Shown: positions 43,961-52,415 of the stretch, in pieces
Numbering within the stretch: position 1 is the stretch's first letter
Layout: each line of letters opens with the position of its first letter
From: Methylobacterium sp. NEAU K
Lineage (GTDB): Bacteria > Pseudomonadota > Alphaproteobacteria > Rhizobiales > Beijerinckiaceae
Direction: 5' to 3'
DNA: 64,000 nucleotides
Assembly: GCF_030700285.1 (NCBI RefSeq)
Contig: NZ_JAUYZJ010000024.1
Location: forward strand, 1-64,000
Notes under the pieces: generated by a model
What the model was told of the DNA's origin: nothing
The model's database searches: none
What the model saw: the letters and a program-made list of their open reading frames with translations, nothing else
Made by a program: the position numbers and the translations under genes

Positions 43961-44266
43961 TCACACGGCGTCGTAGCCGCCGTCCAGAAACGGCGCCGCG
44001 CTGTCGCCGATGGTTGTGCCCGGCTCGACGATCGCCACCGCCTTGCGGATCAGCTCCGTCACCTCGACGGAGATGCGGTCGCCCGTCACCACGATCTGCC
44101 CGCGGGCGATCGGATGGTCGTTGGCCAGGATCTCGACCATGTCGCTGTCGCTGGCCTCCAGCTCGATCACGGCGCCGCGGCCCATGCGGAGCAGCATGTG
44201 CAGCGGCATCCGCGCTCGGCCGAGCACGACCGTCAGATCGACCTTCAGGGTCTCGAAGACCGCCAC
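43961..44266 (-). CDS. fliN: FliN/SpoA-domain flagellar motor switch-type protein
   Basis: About 101 residues, essentially one SpoA (FliN C-terminal) domain: FETLKVDLTVVLGRARMPLH, then GAVIELEASDSDMVEILAND and the conserved IARGQIVVTGDRISVEVTEL. FliN forms the C-ring that switches flagellar rotation. I start at GTG 44266, giving MAVFETLKV; the frame is open further upstream but lacks SpoA character. There are no other flagellar genes around it, so this copy is displaced from its usual cluster. A type III secretion homologue is a less likely alternative. Confidence 0.72.
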   Translation of the reverse strand: MAVFETLKVDLTVVLGRARMPLHMLLRMGRGAVIELEASDSDMVEILANDHPIARGQIVVTGDRISVEVTELIRKAVAIVEPGTTIGDSAAPFLDGGYDAV

Positions 44267-44356
44267 TGCCTGCCCATCCCGTCTCGCGGCCGAAGCCTTG
44301 CAACCGCCGGCCGCGGATGTTGAAGGCTTCGACCATCGACGCAGGATGGTGAAGCC

Positions 44357-45088
44357 TTGGTAAACGCGCCCCGTCTCACGGTCTCGCCGCACGCCTTCCC
44401 GAAGCGCCCCGGCTCCGATCCGGTCGCGGGCCCGGTTTCCTGGCGCGTGAGCGACACGCCCGTGGGCTACGCGGAGGCGGTCGCCTGGATGGAGGCGCGC
44501 GCGGAGCGGATCGCCCGGGGGGCAGCCCCCGAATGCGTCTGGCTGCTGGAGCATCCGGCGCTCTACACGGCGGGGACGTCCGCGCGGCCGGAGGATCTCG
44601 TGGCGCCGGACCGCTTCCCGGTCCACGCCACGGGCCGGGGCGGCCAGTATACCTATCACGGGCCCGGCCAGCGGGTCGCCTACGTGATGCTCGATCTCGA
44701 CCGGCGCAGCCGTGACCTGCGCGCCTATGTGGCGAGCCTGGAGGCGTGGCTGATCGGGACGCTCGCCGCCTTCAACGTCCGCGCCGAGCGCCGCGAGGAC
44801 CGGGTCGGCGTCTGGGTGCGCCGCCCCGAGAAGGGCGAAGGCGTCGAGGACAAGATCGCGGCCATCGGCATCCGGGTGCGCCGCTGGGTCAGCTTCCACG
44901 GCATCAGCCTGAACGTCGAGCCGGACCTGTCGCACTTCTCCGGAATCGTCCCCTGCGGCGTGCGCCAACATGGGGTGACGAGCCTCGTCGATCTCGGCCT
45001 GCCGGTCAGCATGGCGGAGGTCGACATGCAGCTGCGCGCCGCGTTCGAGGCGATCTTCGGGCAGACGGCGATCGAAGCGGCGGAGTAG
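44357..45088 (+). CDS. lipB: Octanoyl-[ACP]:protein N-octanoyltransferase
   Basis: A 243-residue enzyme that moves octanoate from acyl carrier protein to lipoyl domains, the first step of endogenous lipoate synthesis. The signature [20 protein letters not shown], the catalytic Lys in [20 protein letters not shown] and the nucleophilic Cys in [15 protein letters not shown] are present. The start appears to be TTG 44357; no in-frame ATG occurs before the conserved region. It is divergent from the fliN-like gene. Confidence 0.94.
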   Translation: MVNAPRLTVSPHAFPKRPGSDPVAGPVSWRVSDTPVGYAEAVAWMEARAERIARGAAPECVWLLEHPALYTAGTSARPEDLVAPDRFPVHATGRGGQYTYHGPGQRVAYVMLDLDRRSRDLRAYVASLEAWLIGTLAAFNVRAERREDRVGVWVRRPEKGEGVEDKIAAIGIRVRRWVSFHGISLNVEPDLSHFSGIVPCGVRQHGVTSLVDLGLPVSMAEVDMQLRAAFEAIFGQTAIEAAE

Positions 45089-45098
45089 CCGCGTCCGA

Positions 45099-47213
45099 TC
45101 AGAAATCCGCGTGGAGCCGCGACGCGAAGAAGTGGGCCGGCCCGCGGTCGCGGTTGTAGCCGGGGTTGCTCAGGAACTGGTAGTCGAAGGTCAAGGTCAG
45201 GAATTTCGTGAGGTTCAGGGCGTAATAGGTCTCCAGCGCGCGCTCGGTGCCGTAGTTGAGCCGCCCGTCCCCGATCAGCAGGCCGTAGAAGCCTGCCGCG
45301 AAGGCGGCGCGATGTGAGGGCGAGAGCCCGTTCATCGCCGCGCCGACGCCGATCGTGTCGTCCGGGCGGTCCCAGGCCTTGCCCTTCAGGGACAGGCCCC
45401 CGGAGAAGCTCTGGTCGATGTCGGTGAAGGAGATGTTCTCCGTGCGGCCGTCGTTCAGGCTGGCCCGGGCGAACAGCCCGAGTTCGGGCGTCAGACCCTG
45501 CTCCAGGTTGATGTAGCCGCCGGTCTTGCGGCGGGGGCGCCGGGTCGCCGCGGCCGCGTCGTTGACGTCGCCGAACAAGCCGAACTGCGTGAGCGTGACG
45601 ACCTCGCGGTTGCTGGCCGAGACGCCGACATTCGAGAACAGCCCGAAGCGCAGCTTGCCCGGCTGGTCGAGGCCCGGCAGGATGTAGCGTTGCTCGAACT
45701 CGGCGTTCAGCCCCGCGCGCCGGAACACCCGCGGGTCGAGCACGTCGCTCGACGGCTCCTTGGGGACCTGCGTGTAGGCGGCGCGGATCGCGAAGTCCGG
45801 CCGGTTGTACTCGGCATAGACACCCTGCGTGAAGCCCGGGAGGTTGGCCGGGAAGTCCCAGGCCGAGGAGCCCCAGAGCGACCAGTTGAAGAAGTCGACC
45901 CGCGGGTCGTGCGCGTAGATGTTGCCGTCGAAGAAATCGCCGAGTGCGAACTTGCCGGCGATCAGCGTGATCCGTTCCGCGGCATAGCGGGTGGCCACCT
46001 GGTTCGGCCCGTCCGGTACCTCGACGGTCTCGCCGCCGAGATTGATCGTCTGCTTCACGTAGTAGCGGTTCGAGCGCAGCTTCGGGAACGAGGCGCCCGC
46101 TTTCTGCGCCTCGCCGTTGACGAAGCCGGCGACGCCCAGCGTGCGCGACAGGCCGAAGCCCTGGCTGAACTCGGGGTTGTAGTACAGCTCGGTGCTGTCG
46201 GTGAGCTTGAATCCGAGGAAGATCGTGGCCGTCGTGGTCTGCCGGGCCTGGTACGGGAGCAGGCTCTGCGCGCCCGCGTAGGGTGAGCGGAAGCCCGGCA
46301 CGCCCTGGGCGATCAGGGTCGTCTGCCCGTGCAGCGAGAATCGCCCGGTATCGCCGTTGTCGGGATCGTGGGGGGCTGCCTCGTACGGGTCGGGCGGCAC
46401 AGTCAGGTCGCCCGGGAACCACATCAGCCGCGCGAACAGCTGGTTCGACGTGAAGCTCGCCCGGGTCGTGACCGGGCCGCCAGCGTCTCCCGGTACGGTG
46501 CCCAGCGGGAAGCGCCGGCTGCCGCCGAGATCGAGGTAGCGATAGTCGATCCCCAGCGCGAGGCTGTCGGTGATCGCGTATTGCACGCCCGCGCCGAGGG
46601 TGAAGCCGAGATAGCCGAGTTCGCGCCGCGCCGTGTTCTGCCCGCCCGCGTCGAGATCCGGATAGGTCGCCAGGAAGCGCGCGTCGGCGCCCGCGAGCCC
46701 GAAGGTGCCGTAGATCAGATACCGGTCGAAGCTATAGCCGAGCCGGGCCCGCAGCGTGCCGTACAGGTCCGTCTTGGCGCGGACGAGGTTGAAGACCGGG
46801 TCGGCATCCACGTAGCCGAAGCCCGCGATGGTCGACGGGACCGGCCGCTTCAGGTTCGCCGCGTCGAGGCTGGCCTCGACGCCGTAGACCCACGGGCCAG
46901 CCTGCCAGTTCCAGCCGCCGAAGACGCCGCCGACCGCCGTGGTGGCGTTCCGCCCCTGATCGCTGCGGCCTGTGGAGTCGCCGCTCCTGAAGGCCGGGAT
47001 CGAGCGGGCGCCGATCATGGTCGGCCCGAAATTGTAGGCGCCGTAGGATCCGCCCGCGCTGCCCTGGAGGCCGACATAGCCGCCCGACCAGTCGGTGTAG
47101 GCGGGACTCTCCGCCGCAGGCCGCTGCGCAGCGAGGTCGGCCGCCCCTGCCGGGACGGGCACGATCAGCACGAGGGCCGCGGCGCGGATCAAGGATACGG
47201 AGCGGGTCGTCAT
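45099..47213 (-). CDS. Large outer-membrane protein: Omp25-like barrel joined to OprB-like porin
   Basis: A 704-residue exported protein. After a signal peptide (about residues 1-25, ending PVPAGAADL), residues about 35-250 resemble a small eight-stranded outer-membrane barrel (WSGGYVGLQGSAGGSYG start; LRARLGYSFDRYLIYGTFG; ALGIDYRYLDLG). Residues about 275-704 resemble an OprB-type carbohydrate porin (FSLHGQTTLIAQG; FNWSLWGSSAWDFPANL; GVYAEYNRP; terminal ASRLHADF with C-terminal Phe). The two-barrel arrangement is inferred from internal motifs. The start is ATG 47213; a 16-bp palindrome lies 17-32 bases upstream. The protein may import sugars or metal complexes. Confidence 0.8.
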   Translation of the reverse strand: MTTRSVSLIRAAALVLIVPVPAGAADLAAQRPAAESPAYTDWSGGYVGLQGSAGGSYGAYNFGPTMIGARSIPAFRSGDSTGRSDQGRNATTAVGGVFGGWNWQAGPWVYGVEASLDAANLKRPVPSTIAGFGYVDADPVFNLVRAKTDLYGTLRARLGYSFDRYLIYGTFGLAGADARFLATYPDLDAGGQNTARRELGYLGFTLGAGVQYAITDSLALGIDYRYLDLGGSRRFPLGTVPGDAGGPVTTRASFTSNQLFARLMWFPGDLTVPPDPYEAAPHDPDNGDTGRFSLHGQTTLIAQGVPGFRSPYAGAQSLLPYQARQTTTATIFLGFKLTDSTELYYNPEFSQGFGLSRTLGVAGFVNGEAQKAGASFPKLRSNRYYVKQTINLGGETVEVPDGPNQVATRYAAERITLIAGKFALGDFFDGNIYAHDPRVDFFNWSLWGSSAWDFPANLPGFTQGVYAEYNRPDFAIRAAYTQVPKEPSSDVLDPRVFRRAGLNAEFEQRYILPGLDQPGKLRFGLFSNVGVSASNREVVTLTQFGLFGDVNDAAAATRRPRRKTGGYINLEQGLTPELGLFARASLNDGRTENISFTDIDQSFSGGLSLKGKAWDRPDDTIGVGAAMNGLSPSHRAAFAAGFYGLLIGDGRLNYGTERALETYYALNLTKFLTLTFDYQFLSNPGYNRDRGPAHFFASRLHADF

Positions 47214-47229
47214 GGAACTCGCGGCAAAA

Positions 47230-47245
47230 TATAGCACTTGCTATA
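47230..47245. promoter_or_regulatory. 16-bp palindrome upstream of the porin gene
   Basis: TATAGCA (47230-47236) and TGCTATA (47239-47245) are perfect inverted repeats separated by CT. They stand out as AT-rich in GC-rich DNA, and lie 17 bases upstream of the porin start and about 300 bases before the divergent iron operon. The form fits a dimeric repressor operator; which regulator binds is unknown. Confidence 0.55.
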
Positions 47246-47551
47246 ACGGCATCTTCGGTCACACAAGCCGCATGCGGGGCTTCGAACACGGGCCGCACCG
47301 GATTTTACGTGCTGCGCCGCATTGTCGGATCCATGGATGGCAGCGACGTGACGATCCCGACATTCCGTAGTTGGTCAAGATCCACACGGCCACAGCAGTG
47401 AGAAGATCGTCGTTGCACCTATGCCGGACTGCGAAGATCTCAAATAAAGGCGAAGAACTATCACTCATCGTCGCCGTAATGGGCGCAGATTAGAATTATT
47501 ATGATTTGACTATCGTCCGATGGCCTCTTTGAACTTCGCGCGGAGAGGTTT
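47246..47551 (+). promoter_or_regulatory. Intergenic control region upstream of the iron operon
   Basis: About 300 bases without a gene, AT-richer near its right end. TTGACT (47506-47511) with TTGAAC 17 bases further (47529-47534) is a weak promoter candidate for the downstream operon. Just upstream, a TTAGAA half-site (about 47490) resembles one arm of the rhizobial Irr (ICE) motif, with an imperfect second arm. Both are tentative. Confidence 0.3.
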
Positions 47552-48127
47552 ATGTGCGGAATCATGCGCGCTCAGACCACCTTTCCGCTTCTCCGCTGCC
47601 TAGCCGCGGCTGCCCTTCTCGGGGCTGCGAATGCCGCCGCGGCCAAGGAGGTGCCGATCGGCCCGCACGTGACGCAGAACGGCCTGGAGGTCGCCGCCGT
47701 CTATCTCCAGCCGATCGAGATGGATCCGCCCGGCATGATGCGGGCCGCCGCGCAGTCGGACCTGCATCTCGAGACGGATATCCGCGCAGCCAAGGACAAC
47801 CGCAACGGCTTCGCGGAGGGCGACTGGGTGCCGGCGCTCGATGTCCGATTCGAGGCGGTGAAGCTCGACGGCGACAAGCCTACGGATCAGAAGGTGTCGG
47901 GGATGCTGATGCCGATGGTGGCCAACGACGGACCGCATTACGGCGACAACGTCAAGCTGTTCGGTCCCGGCCGCTACCGCCTCAAGGTGATGGTTGCGCC
48001 GCCCGGCAAGGACAGCCATTTCGGCCGCCACGTCGACAAGGAGACGGGCGTCGGCCCGTGGTTCGAGCCCTTCGACGTGACCCAGGATTTCACCTTCGCG
48101 GGCGTCGGCAAGAAGGGCGCCTACTGA
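47552..48127 (+). CDS. ftrA: Periplasmic P19-type iron/copper-binding protein (FtrA-like)
   Basis: A 191-residue exported protein (signal peptide to about residue 31, ANAAAA). Members of the P19/Tpd/FetP family bind Cu and Fe in the periplasm and feed ferrous iron to an Ftr1-type permease. The expected ligand regions are visible: DLHLETDIRA, the Met-rich SGMLMPMVANDGPHYGDN and SHFGRHVDKETGVGPWFEPF. GGAGAGG precedes ATG 47552 by 5 bases. First gene of a four-gene operon with cupredoxin, polyferredoxin and permease genes. Confidence 0.9.
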   Translation: MCGIMRAQTTFPLLRCLAAAALLGAANAAAAKEVPIGPHVTQNGLEVAAVYLQPIEMDPPGMMRAAAQSDLHLETDIRAAKDNRNGFAEGDWVPALDVRFEAVKLDGDKPTDQKVSGMLMPMVANDGPHYGDNVKLFGPGRYRLKVMVAPPGKDSHFGRHVDKETGVGPWFEPFDVTQDFTFAGVGKKGAY

Positions 48128-48149
48128 CCACCGAGCCTAGGGGATATCC

Positions 48150-48497
48150 GTGTCACGATCGTCGCGTTCCGCCCGCCTCGCCGCCGCCGCGCTCCTCGCC
48201 GCGTCCTGCACGGCGTCGTCCGCCCGTGCGGACGACATGCCGGTGATCAAGGTCGAGATTCGGGACGGGGTCATCCTCCCGGCGACCATCGAGGTGCCGG
48301 CCAACACCCGGTTCAAGCTGGAGATCTCGAATACCGGCCAGTCCCCGGCCGAGTTCGAGAGCGTGGAACTCAAGCGCGAGAAATCGCTCGCCGCGGGCGC
48401 GACCTCGGCGATCGTGTTCCGCACCCTCGATCCGGGCACCTACCAGGTGTTCGACGACTTCCATCCCGAGGCGAAGGCCACCCTGGTGGCCAAATGA
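48150..48497 (+). CDS. ftrB: Cupredoxin-domain periplasmic protein (FtrB-like)
   Basis: A 115-residue exported protein with a signal peptide (to about residue 26, SSARA) and a cupredoxin-like beta-barrel (IEVPANTRFKLEISNTGQSP; GTYQVFDDFHPEAKATL). In the Bordetella FtrABCD system the equivalent protein is proposed to oxidise Fe2+ for the permease. The classical blue-copper Cys is absent; possible ligands are the His in DFHPE and nearby acidic residues. GTG 48150 starts it, 22 bases after ftrA. Confidence 0.85.
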   Translation: MSRSSRSARLAAAALLAASCTASSARADDMPVIKVEIRDGVILPATIEVPANTRFKLEISNTGQSPAEFESVELKREKSLAAGATSAIVFRTLDPGTYQVFDDFHPEAKATLVAK

Positions 48498-48504
48498 GCG
48501 CGTC

Positions 48505-49929
48505 ATGACGGTGGCCGCCCCCGCCCTCTCCCTCGCCAGCGTCCCCTCCCGCCGGGACATACTGGACACGCGCCTCGCCCGCTTCGGGGACTGGCTGCGC
48601 CGGCACGGCTGGATGATCCGCGCGGTGCAGTGGGTGATCGTCGCCGTCTACGCGGTTCTGGTGATCGTGCCGGCGCTGCTGCCGCTCCCGGACAACGCCG
48701 CCCATATCTGGAACAACCTGACATTGGCCGCCCAGTTCGCGTTCTGGGGTATCTGGTGGCCGTTCGTGCTCGTGAGCATGGTGCTGGTCGGCCGGGCCTG
48801 GTGCGGGATTCTCTGCCCCGAGGGGGCGCTCAGCGAATTCGCGAGCCGCTGGAGCCGCGGCTACGCGGTGCCGCGCTGGATCACCTGGCAGGGCTGGCCG
48901 TTCGTGGCGTTTGCCGGCACCACGGTCTACGGGCAGATGACCAGCGTCTACGGCTACCCGAAGCCGGTGCTCGCCGTGCTGGGCGGCTCGACGGTCGCGG
49001 CGATCGCCGTCGGCCTGCTCTACGGGCGCAACAAGCGGGTCTGGTGCCGTTATCTCTGCCCGGTCAACGGCGTCTTCGCGGTCCTCTCGAAGCTCGCCCC
49101 GGTGAGCTTCCAGGTCGACCGTGCCGGCTGGGCCGCCTCGCCACGGCCCACGCGGGGCACCGAGCACTTCAACTGCGCCCCCCTCGTACCGGTGAAGACC
49201 ATGCGCGGCGCGGGCGCCTGCCACATGTGCGGGCGCTGCAGCGGCCATCGCGGCGCGGTACGCCTCGCCCTGCGCTCGCCCAATCACGAGATCGTGCACG
49301 TGGCCGGCGACGAGCCGAGCCTCGACCAGACCGCGCTGATCCTGTTCGGCATGCTGGCCCTGGCGGTGGGTGCCTTCCAATGGTCGTCGAGCCCCTGGTA
49401 CGTCGATGCCAAGCAATGGGCCGCCACCTGGCTGATCGAGCACGGGGTGACGTGGCCGCTGGAGACCTCCGCGCCGTGGTTCGTGCTGACGAACTACCCC
49501 GACCACAGCGACGTGATGACGCTCCTCGACGGCACGCTGCTCCTGGCCTACATCGGTGCCGCGACGGTCCTCCTCGGGTTCGTCCTGTCGGGGATCGTGG
49601 CGCTCGCGACGCTGGCCGCCGGAAGCTGGTCGCGCCGCCGCTTCCACCATCTGACGCAGACGCTGATCCCGGTGGCGGGGTGCGGCGTGTTTCTTGGACT
49701 CTCGGCGCTGACCGTCACGTTCCTGCGCGGCGACGGCATCATCATCCCGTACGTCTCGGAGATCCGCGCGGCCCTGCTGGCCGGGGCGAGTCTGTGGAGC
49801 GTGTGGCTCGCTTGGCGCGTCGCCGGCCTCGGCGCGCGCGGCCTCCGGCGGGCGGGGGCCACGGCCTGCATCGCCTGCGCGGTGGCCCTCTCGGTCGCCA
49901 ACTGGGTGCTCCTGTTCTGGATCTGGTAG
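48505..49929 (+). CDS. ftrD: Membrane polyferredoxin (FtrD-like, NapH type)
   Basis: A 474-residue inner-membrane 4Fe-4S protein with several transmembrane helices. Twin CxxxCP motifs (WCGILCPEG and WCRYLCPVNG) and a CHMCGRCSGHRG cluster motif are characteristic of NapH/CcoG-like polyferredoxins. In FtrABCD systems this protein is proposed to pass electrons during ferrous iron uptake. It starts 7 bases after ftrB. The order here places it before the permease. Confidence 0.88.
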   Translation: MTVAAPALSLASVPSRRDILDTRLARFGDWLRRHGWMIRAVQWVIVAVYAVLVIVPALLPLPDNAAHIWNNLTLAAQFAFWGIWWPFVLVSMVLVGRAWCGILCPEGALSEFASRWSRGYAVPRWITWQGWPFVAFAGTTVYGQMTSVYGYPKPVLAVLGGSTVAAIAVGLLYGRNKRVWCRYLCPVNGVFAVLSKLAPVSFQVDRAGWAASPRPTRGTEHFNCAPLVPVKTMRGAGACHMCGRCSGHRGAVRLALRSPNHEIVHVAGDEPSLDQTALILFGMLALAVGAFQWSSSPWYVDAKQWAATWLIEHGVTWPLETSAPWFVLTNYPDHSDVMTLLDGTLLLAYIGAATVLLGFVLSGIVALATLAAGSWSRRRFHHLTQTLIPVAGCGVFLGLSALTVTFLRGDGIIIPYVSEIRAALLAGASLWSVWLAWRVAGLGARGLRRAGATACIACAVALSVANWVLLFWIW

Positions 49930-49959
49930 CGCGGTCCGCGCGCAACTGAGGAGAACGCC

Positions 49960-50784
49960 ATGATCGGCGCCTTCGTCATCGCCTTCCGCGAAGTCATCGA
50001 GGCGGGCCTCATCATCTCGATCGTGCTGGCGGCCACCCGCGGCATCCCGGGGCGGATGCGCTGGGTCCTGCTCGGCGTCGCGGGCGGGCTGGCCGGTGCC
50101 AGCCTGGTGGCCCTGTTCGCGGAAAAGATCTCCGACGCCTTCGAGGGCAACGGGCAGGACATCCTGAACGCCGCGGTGCTCATCGTCGCGGTCCTTCTCC
50201 TCGTCTGGCACAACACCTGGATGAGCAAGCACGGGAAGGAACTCGCGGGCGAATTGCGTGCGGCCGGCGCGGCGGTGCGCTCGGGCGAGCGCGAGGCGGC
50301 GGCGCTCTCGATCGTCGTCGGTGCCGCGATCCTGCGCGAGGGTGCGGAGCTGGTGCTGTTCCTGTACGGCCTCGTGGCCTCCGGCACCTCGGGCGCGGAT
50401 ATCCAGTTCGGCGCCTTCGCGGGGATCGGGGCGGGCGTGCTGCTCTCCGCGGTGACCTATTTCGGCCTCGCCTCGATTCCGAGCCGCTACGTGTTCTCGA
50501 TCACGAGCGCGCTGATCATCTTCCTGGCCGCCGGGCTGGCCGCGCAGGCCGCCCAGTTCCTGGCCAATGCCGGAATCGTGGACGTGCTCGGCCACACGCT
50601 CTGGAACAGCTCGGGCGTGATCCCCGAGAATTCCTGGCCGGGCCGGGTGCTCCACGCCCTCGTGGGCTACACCGACCGGCCCACCGCCCTGCAGGGGCTC
50701 GTCTACCTCGCTACCATCGCCGTCATGGTCGGTCTGATGCAGTGGAGCGCCGCCGACAAGCGCCGGGCCATGCGGACGGCCTGA
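49960..50784 (+). CDS. ftrC: FTR1-family high-affinity iron permease
   Basis: A 274-residue, roughly seven-helix membrane protein. The two REXXE iron-translocation motifs are present: R10-E-V-I-E14 in the first helix and R126-E-G-A-E130 in the fourth. It completes a P19-cupredoxin-polyferredoxin-permease operon for ferrous iron import (FtrABCD/FetMP-like, also called EfeU-type permease in other systems). ATG 49960 follows GAGGAGA. No terminator is apparent before the convergent sulfurtransferase gene. Confidence 0.95.
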   Translation: MIGAFVIAFREVIEAGLIISIVLAATRGIPGRMRWVLLGVAGGLAGASLVALFAEKISDAFEGNGQDILNAAVLIVAVLLLVWHNTWMSKHGKELAGELRAAGAAVRSGEREAAALSIVVGAAILREGAELVLFLYGLVASGTSGADIQFGAFAGIGAGVLLSAVTYFGLASIPSRYVFSITSALIIFLAAGLAAQAAQFLANAGIVDVLGHTLWNSSGVIPENSWPGRVLHALVGYTDRPTALQGLVYLATIAVMVGLMQWSAADKRRAMRTA

Positions 50785-50887
50785 GGCCTGCCCGTCCGGC
50801 GGCCCCGCCGAGGCTTCGTCCGTTCGAGAAGGGTATCGGGGCGCGGGTGGTCTGCGTAAAACCACAGGTTGCGCCTGCGATATCCGC

Positions 50888-51733
50888 TCACGCGCCGGTG
50901 GCGACCGGCCGCGCGGGGTCGGCGCCCCATTCCGACCAGGAGCCGTCGTAGAGGCTGCGGGCCGGCCGGCCCATGGTCTCCAGCGCCAGCGCGATGATGG
51001 CCGCGGTCACGCCCGAGCCGCAGGTGGTCACGATCGGCCTGTCGGGATCGATGCCGCTCTCCGCGAACAGGCTCTCCAACTCAGCCGGGTTCTTCAGGCG
51101 ACCGTCCCGCTGAAGGGCCGCGTAGTGGAGGTTGTGGGCTCCGGGCATGTGCCCCGGCCGCACGCCGGGACGCGGCTCAGGCTCCTCGCCGCGGAAGCGA
51201 GTCGGAGAGCGCGCATCGACCACCTGGGCCGAGCCGGTCTCCAGGGCCCGGGCGACGTCGTCCGCATCCGCAATCGCGCCGTGGTCGAGGCGGGCGGTGA
51301 AGTGGCGCCGCTCACGCGGGCGCGGGTCGCCCTCCTCGGTGGCGTAGCCGGCGGCGATCCAGGCGGGTAGGCCGCCGTCCAGCACCAGCGCGTCGCGCAC
51401 CCCGAAGGTCTTGAGCATCCACCAGACCCGCGGGGCCGAGAACAGGCCCTGGCCGTCGTAGACCACGATCTGCATGCCGTCGCCGATACCCAGCGCGCGC
51501 ATCCGCGAGGCGAACACGTCGGAGCGCGGCAGCATGTGCGGCAGGCTCGACTCGGTGTCGCTCATGGCGTCGAGATCGAAGCGCAGCGCGCCGGGGATGT
51601 GCGCGGCCCGGAACTCGGCCGCGGCGTCGCGGCCGGCGGCCGGCAGGTACCAGGAGGCGTCGAGCACCACGATGTCGGGAGCATCGAGACGGTCGTGCAG
51701 CCATTCGGGTGTCACGAGGGGCGCGTTGGCCAT
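50888..51733 (-). CDS. sseA: 3-mercaptopyruvate/thiosulfate sulfurtransferase
   Basis: A 281-residue protein of two tandem rhodanese domains. The C-terminal one carries the active-site loop C-G-S-G-V-T (VTTCGSGVTAAIIALALE), the form typical of mercaptopyruvate sulfurtransferase SseA; the N-terminal domain is catalytically inactive. It moves sulfane sulfur to thiols or cyanide. I start at ATG 51733 (MANAPLVTPEWLHDRL). Upstream in-frame codons look non-conserved. Confidence 0.92.
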   Translation of the reverse strand: MANAPLVTPEWLHDRLDAPDIVVLDASWYLPAAGRDAAAEFRAAHIPGALRFDLDAMSDTESSLPHMLPRSDVFASRMRALGIGDGMQIVVYDGQGLFSAPRVWWMLKTFGVRDALVLDGGLPAWIAAGYATEEGDPRPRERRHFTARLDHGAIADADDVARALETGSAQVVDARSPTRFRGEEPEPRPGVRPGHMPGAHNLHYAALQRDGRLKNPAELESLFAESGIDPDRPIVTTCGSGVTAAIIALALETMGRPARSLYDGSWSEWGADPARPVATGA

Positions 51734-52126
51734 GGTCCGGGATCCGGCTCTGTTGGCGAGAGCCCGCACCAAACCACAGCCTGGAGCGGGTTGCACGTCC
51801 GGGCCGAGGCTCCGGCCAGGCGGTCGGACGGATTCGTCAGGCCCCGTTATGGTCCGTAGTGCCGCGGCAACACTGTGGTAAGCTACGCATCCTGCACCGT
51901 GCTCCGATGCAGGGAATGCACGCTGGTCTTGTTTTCAACCGCTCTAACCCCAGTTACGACACCATGATGACGCCAACCGTGCCAGCCGTCGAGGCCGGCA
52001 TCGGGCTGGTCGCCCCGGATGCCGCTCCGAGAGACGAGAGTCCGAGAGACGCGAGACGGGGCCGCCGCCTGAGGGGCGGGCGTTCACCCTCCCTCTCTGC
52101 CCGGGCGTCCATGCCGACCGTGCAGG
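51734..52126. other. Intergenic region upstream of sseA
   Basis: About 390 bases between divergently oriented genes. It should hold the sseA promoter and that of the small downstream gene. I see no clear promoter pair, repeat or conserved gene; several short open frames overlap here without protein-like character. Confidence 0.35.
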
Positions 52127-52384
52127 ATGCCTATTGAGCCGATCAACGCCATGAATCAACTCGTCCGCATGTCCCAGATCGGCGATGCCGAGACCGTCCA
52201 GGAGCCTTCGGCTGAGCTGCGCGTGCCTTTCGCGCAGTCGGGGGCCTTCGTCTGCAAGTACATCATCGGCGAGCCGAACGACCGCGCGATCTGCTGCGGC
52301 GCGCCGGTCTCCGACGGGAAGAGCTGGTGCGCCTTTCACCGCCGGATCGTGTTCGAGCCGACTCGCCCCGGCCGCATCCGCTGA
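52127..52384 (+). CDS. Small protein resembling the GcrA C-terminal domain
   Basis: An 85-residue protein (or 77 from ATG 52151, MNQLVRMSQIGD). Its second half, CKYIIGEPNDRAICCGAPVS followed by DGKSWCAFHRR, matches the Cys/His pattern at the C-terminus of the cell-cycle regulator GcrA, the part that binds sigma-70 in Caulobacter. The DNA-binding N-terminal domain of GcrA is absent. It could tune sigma-70 or GcrA function; this is inference. Neither start has a strong ribosome-binding site. Confidence 0.65.
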   Translation: MPIEPINAMNQLVRMSQIGDAETVQEPSAELRVPFAQSGAFVCKYIIGEPNDRAICCGAPVSDGKSWCAFHRRIVFEPTRPGRIR

Positions 52385-52415
52385 GCGTCTGCGCCGAGAC
52401 CGCCCAATCCGGCCG

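Noticed and set aside
43763-44323. Plus-strand open frame running over the tRNA-Leu gene
   Set aside because: It is the well-known spurious reading across a tRNA antisense strand, and overlaps the FliN-type gene.
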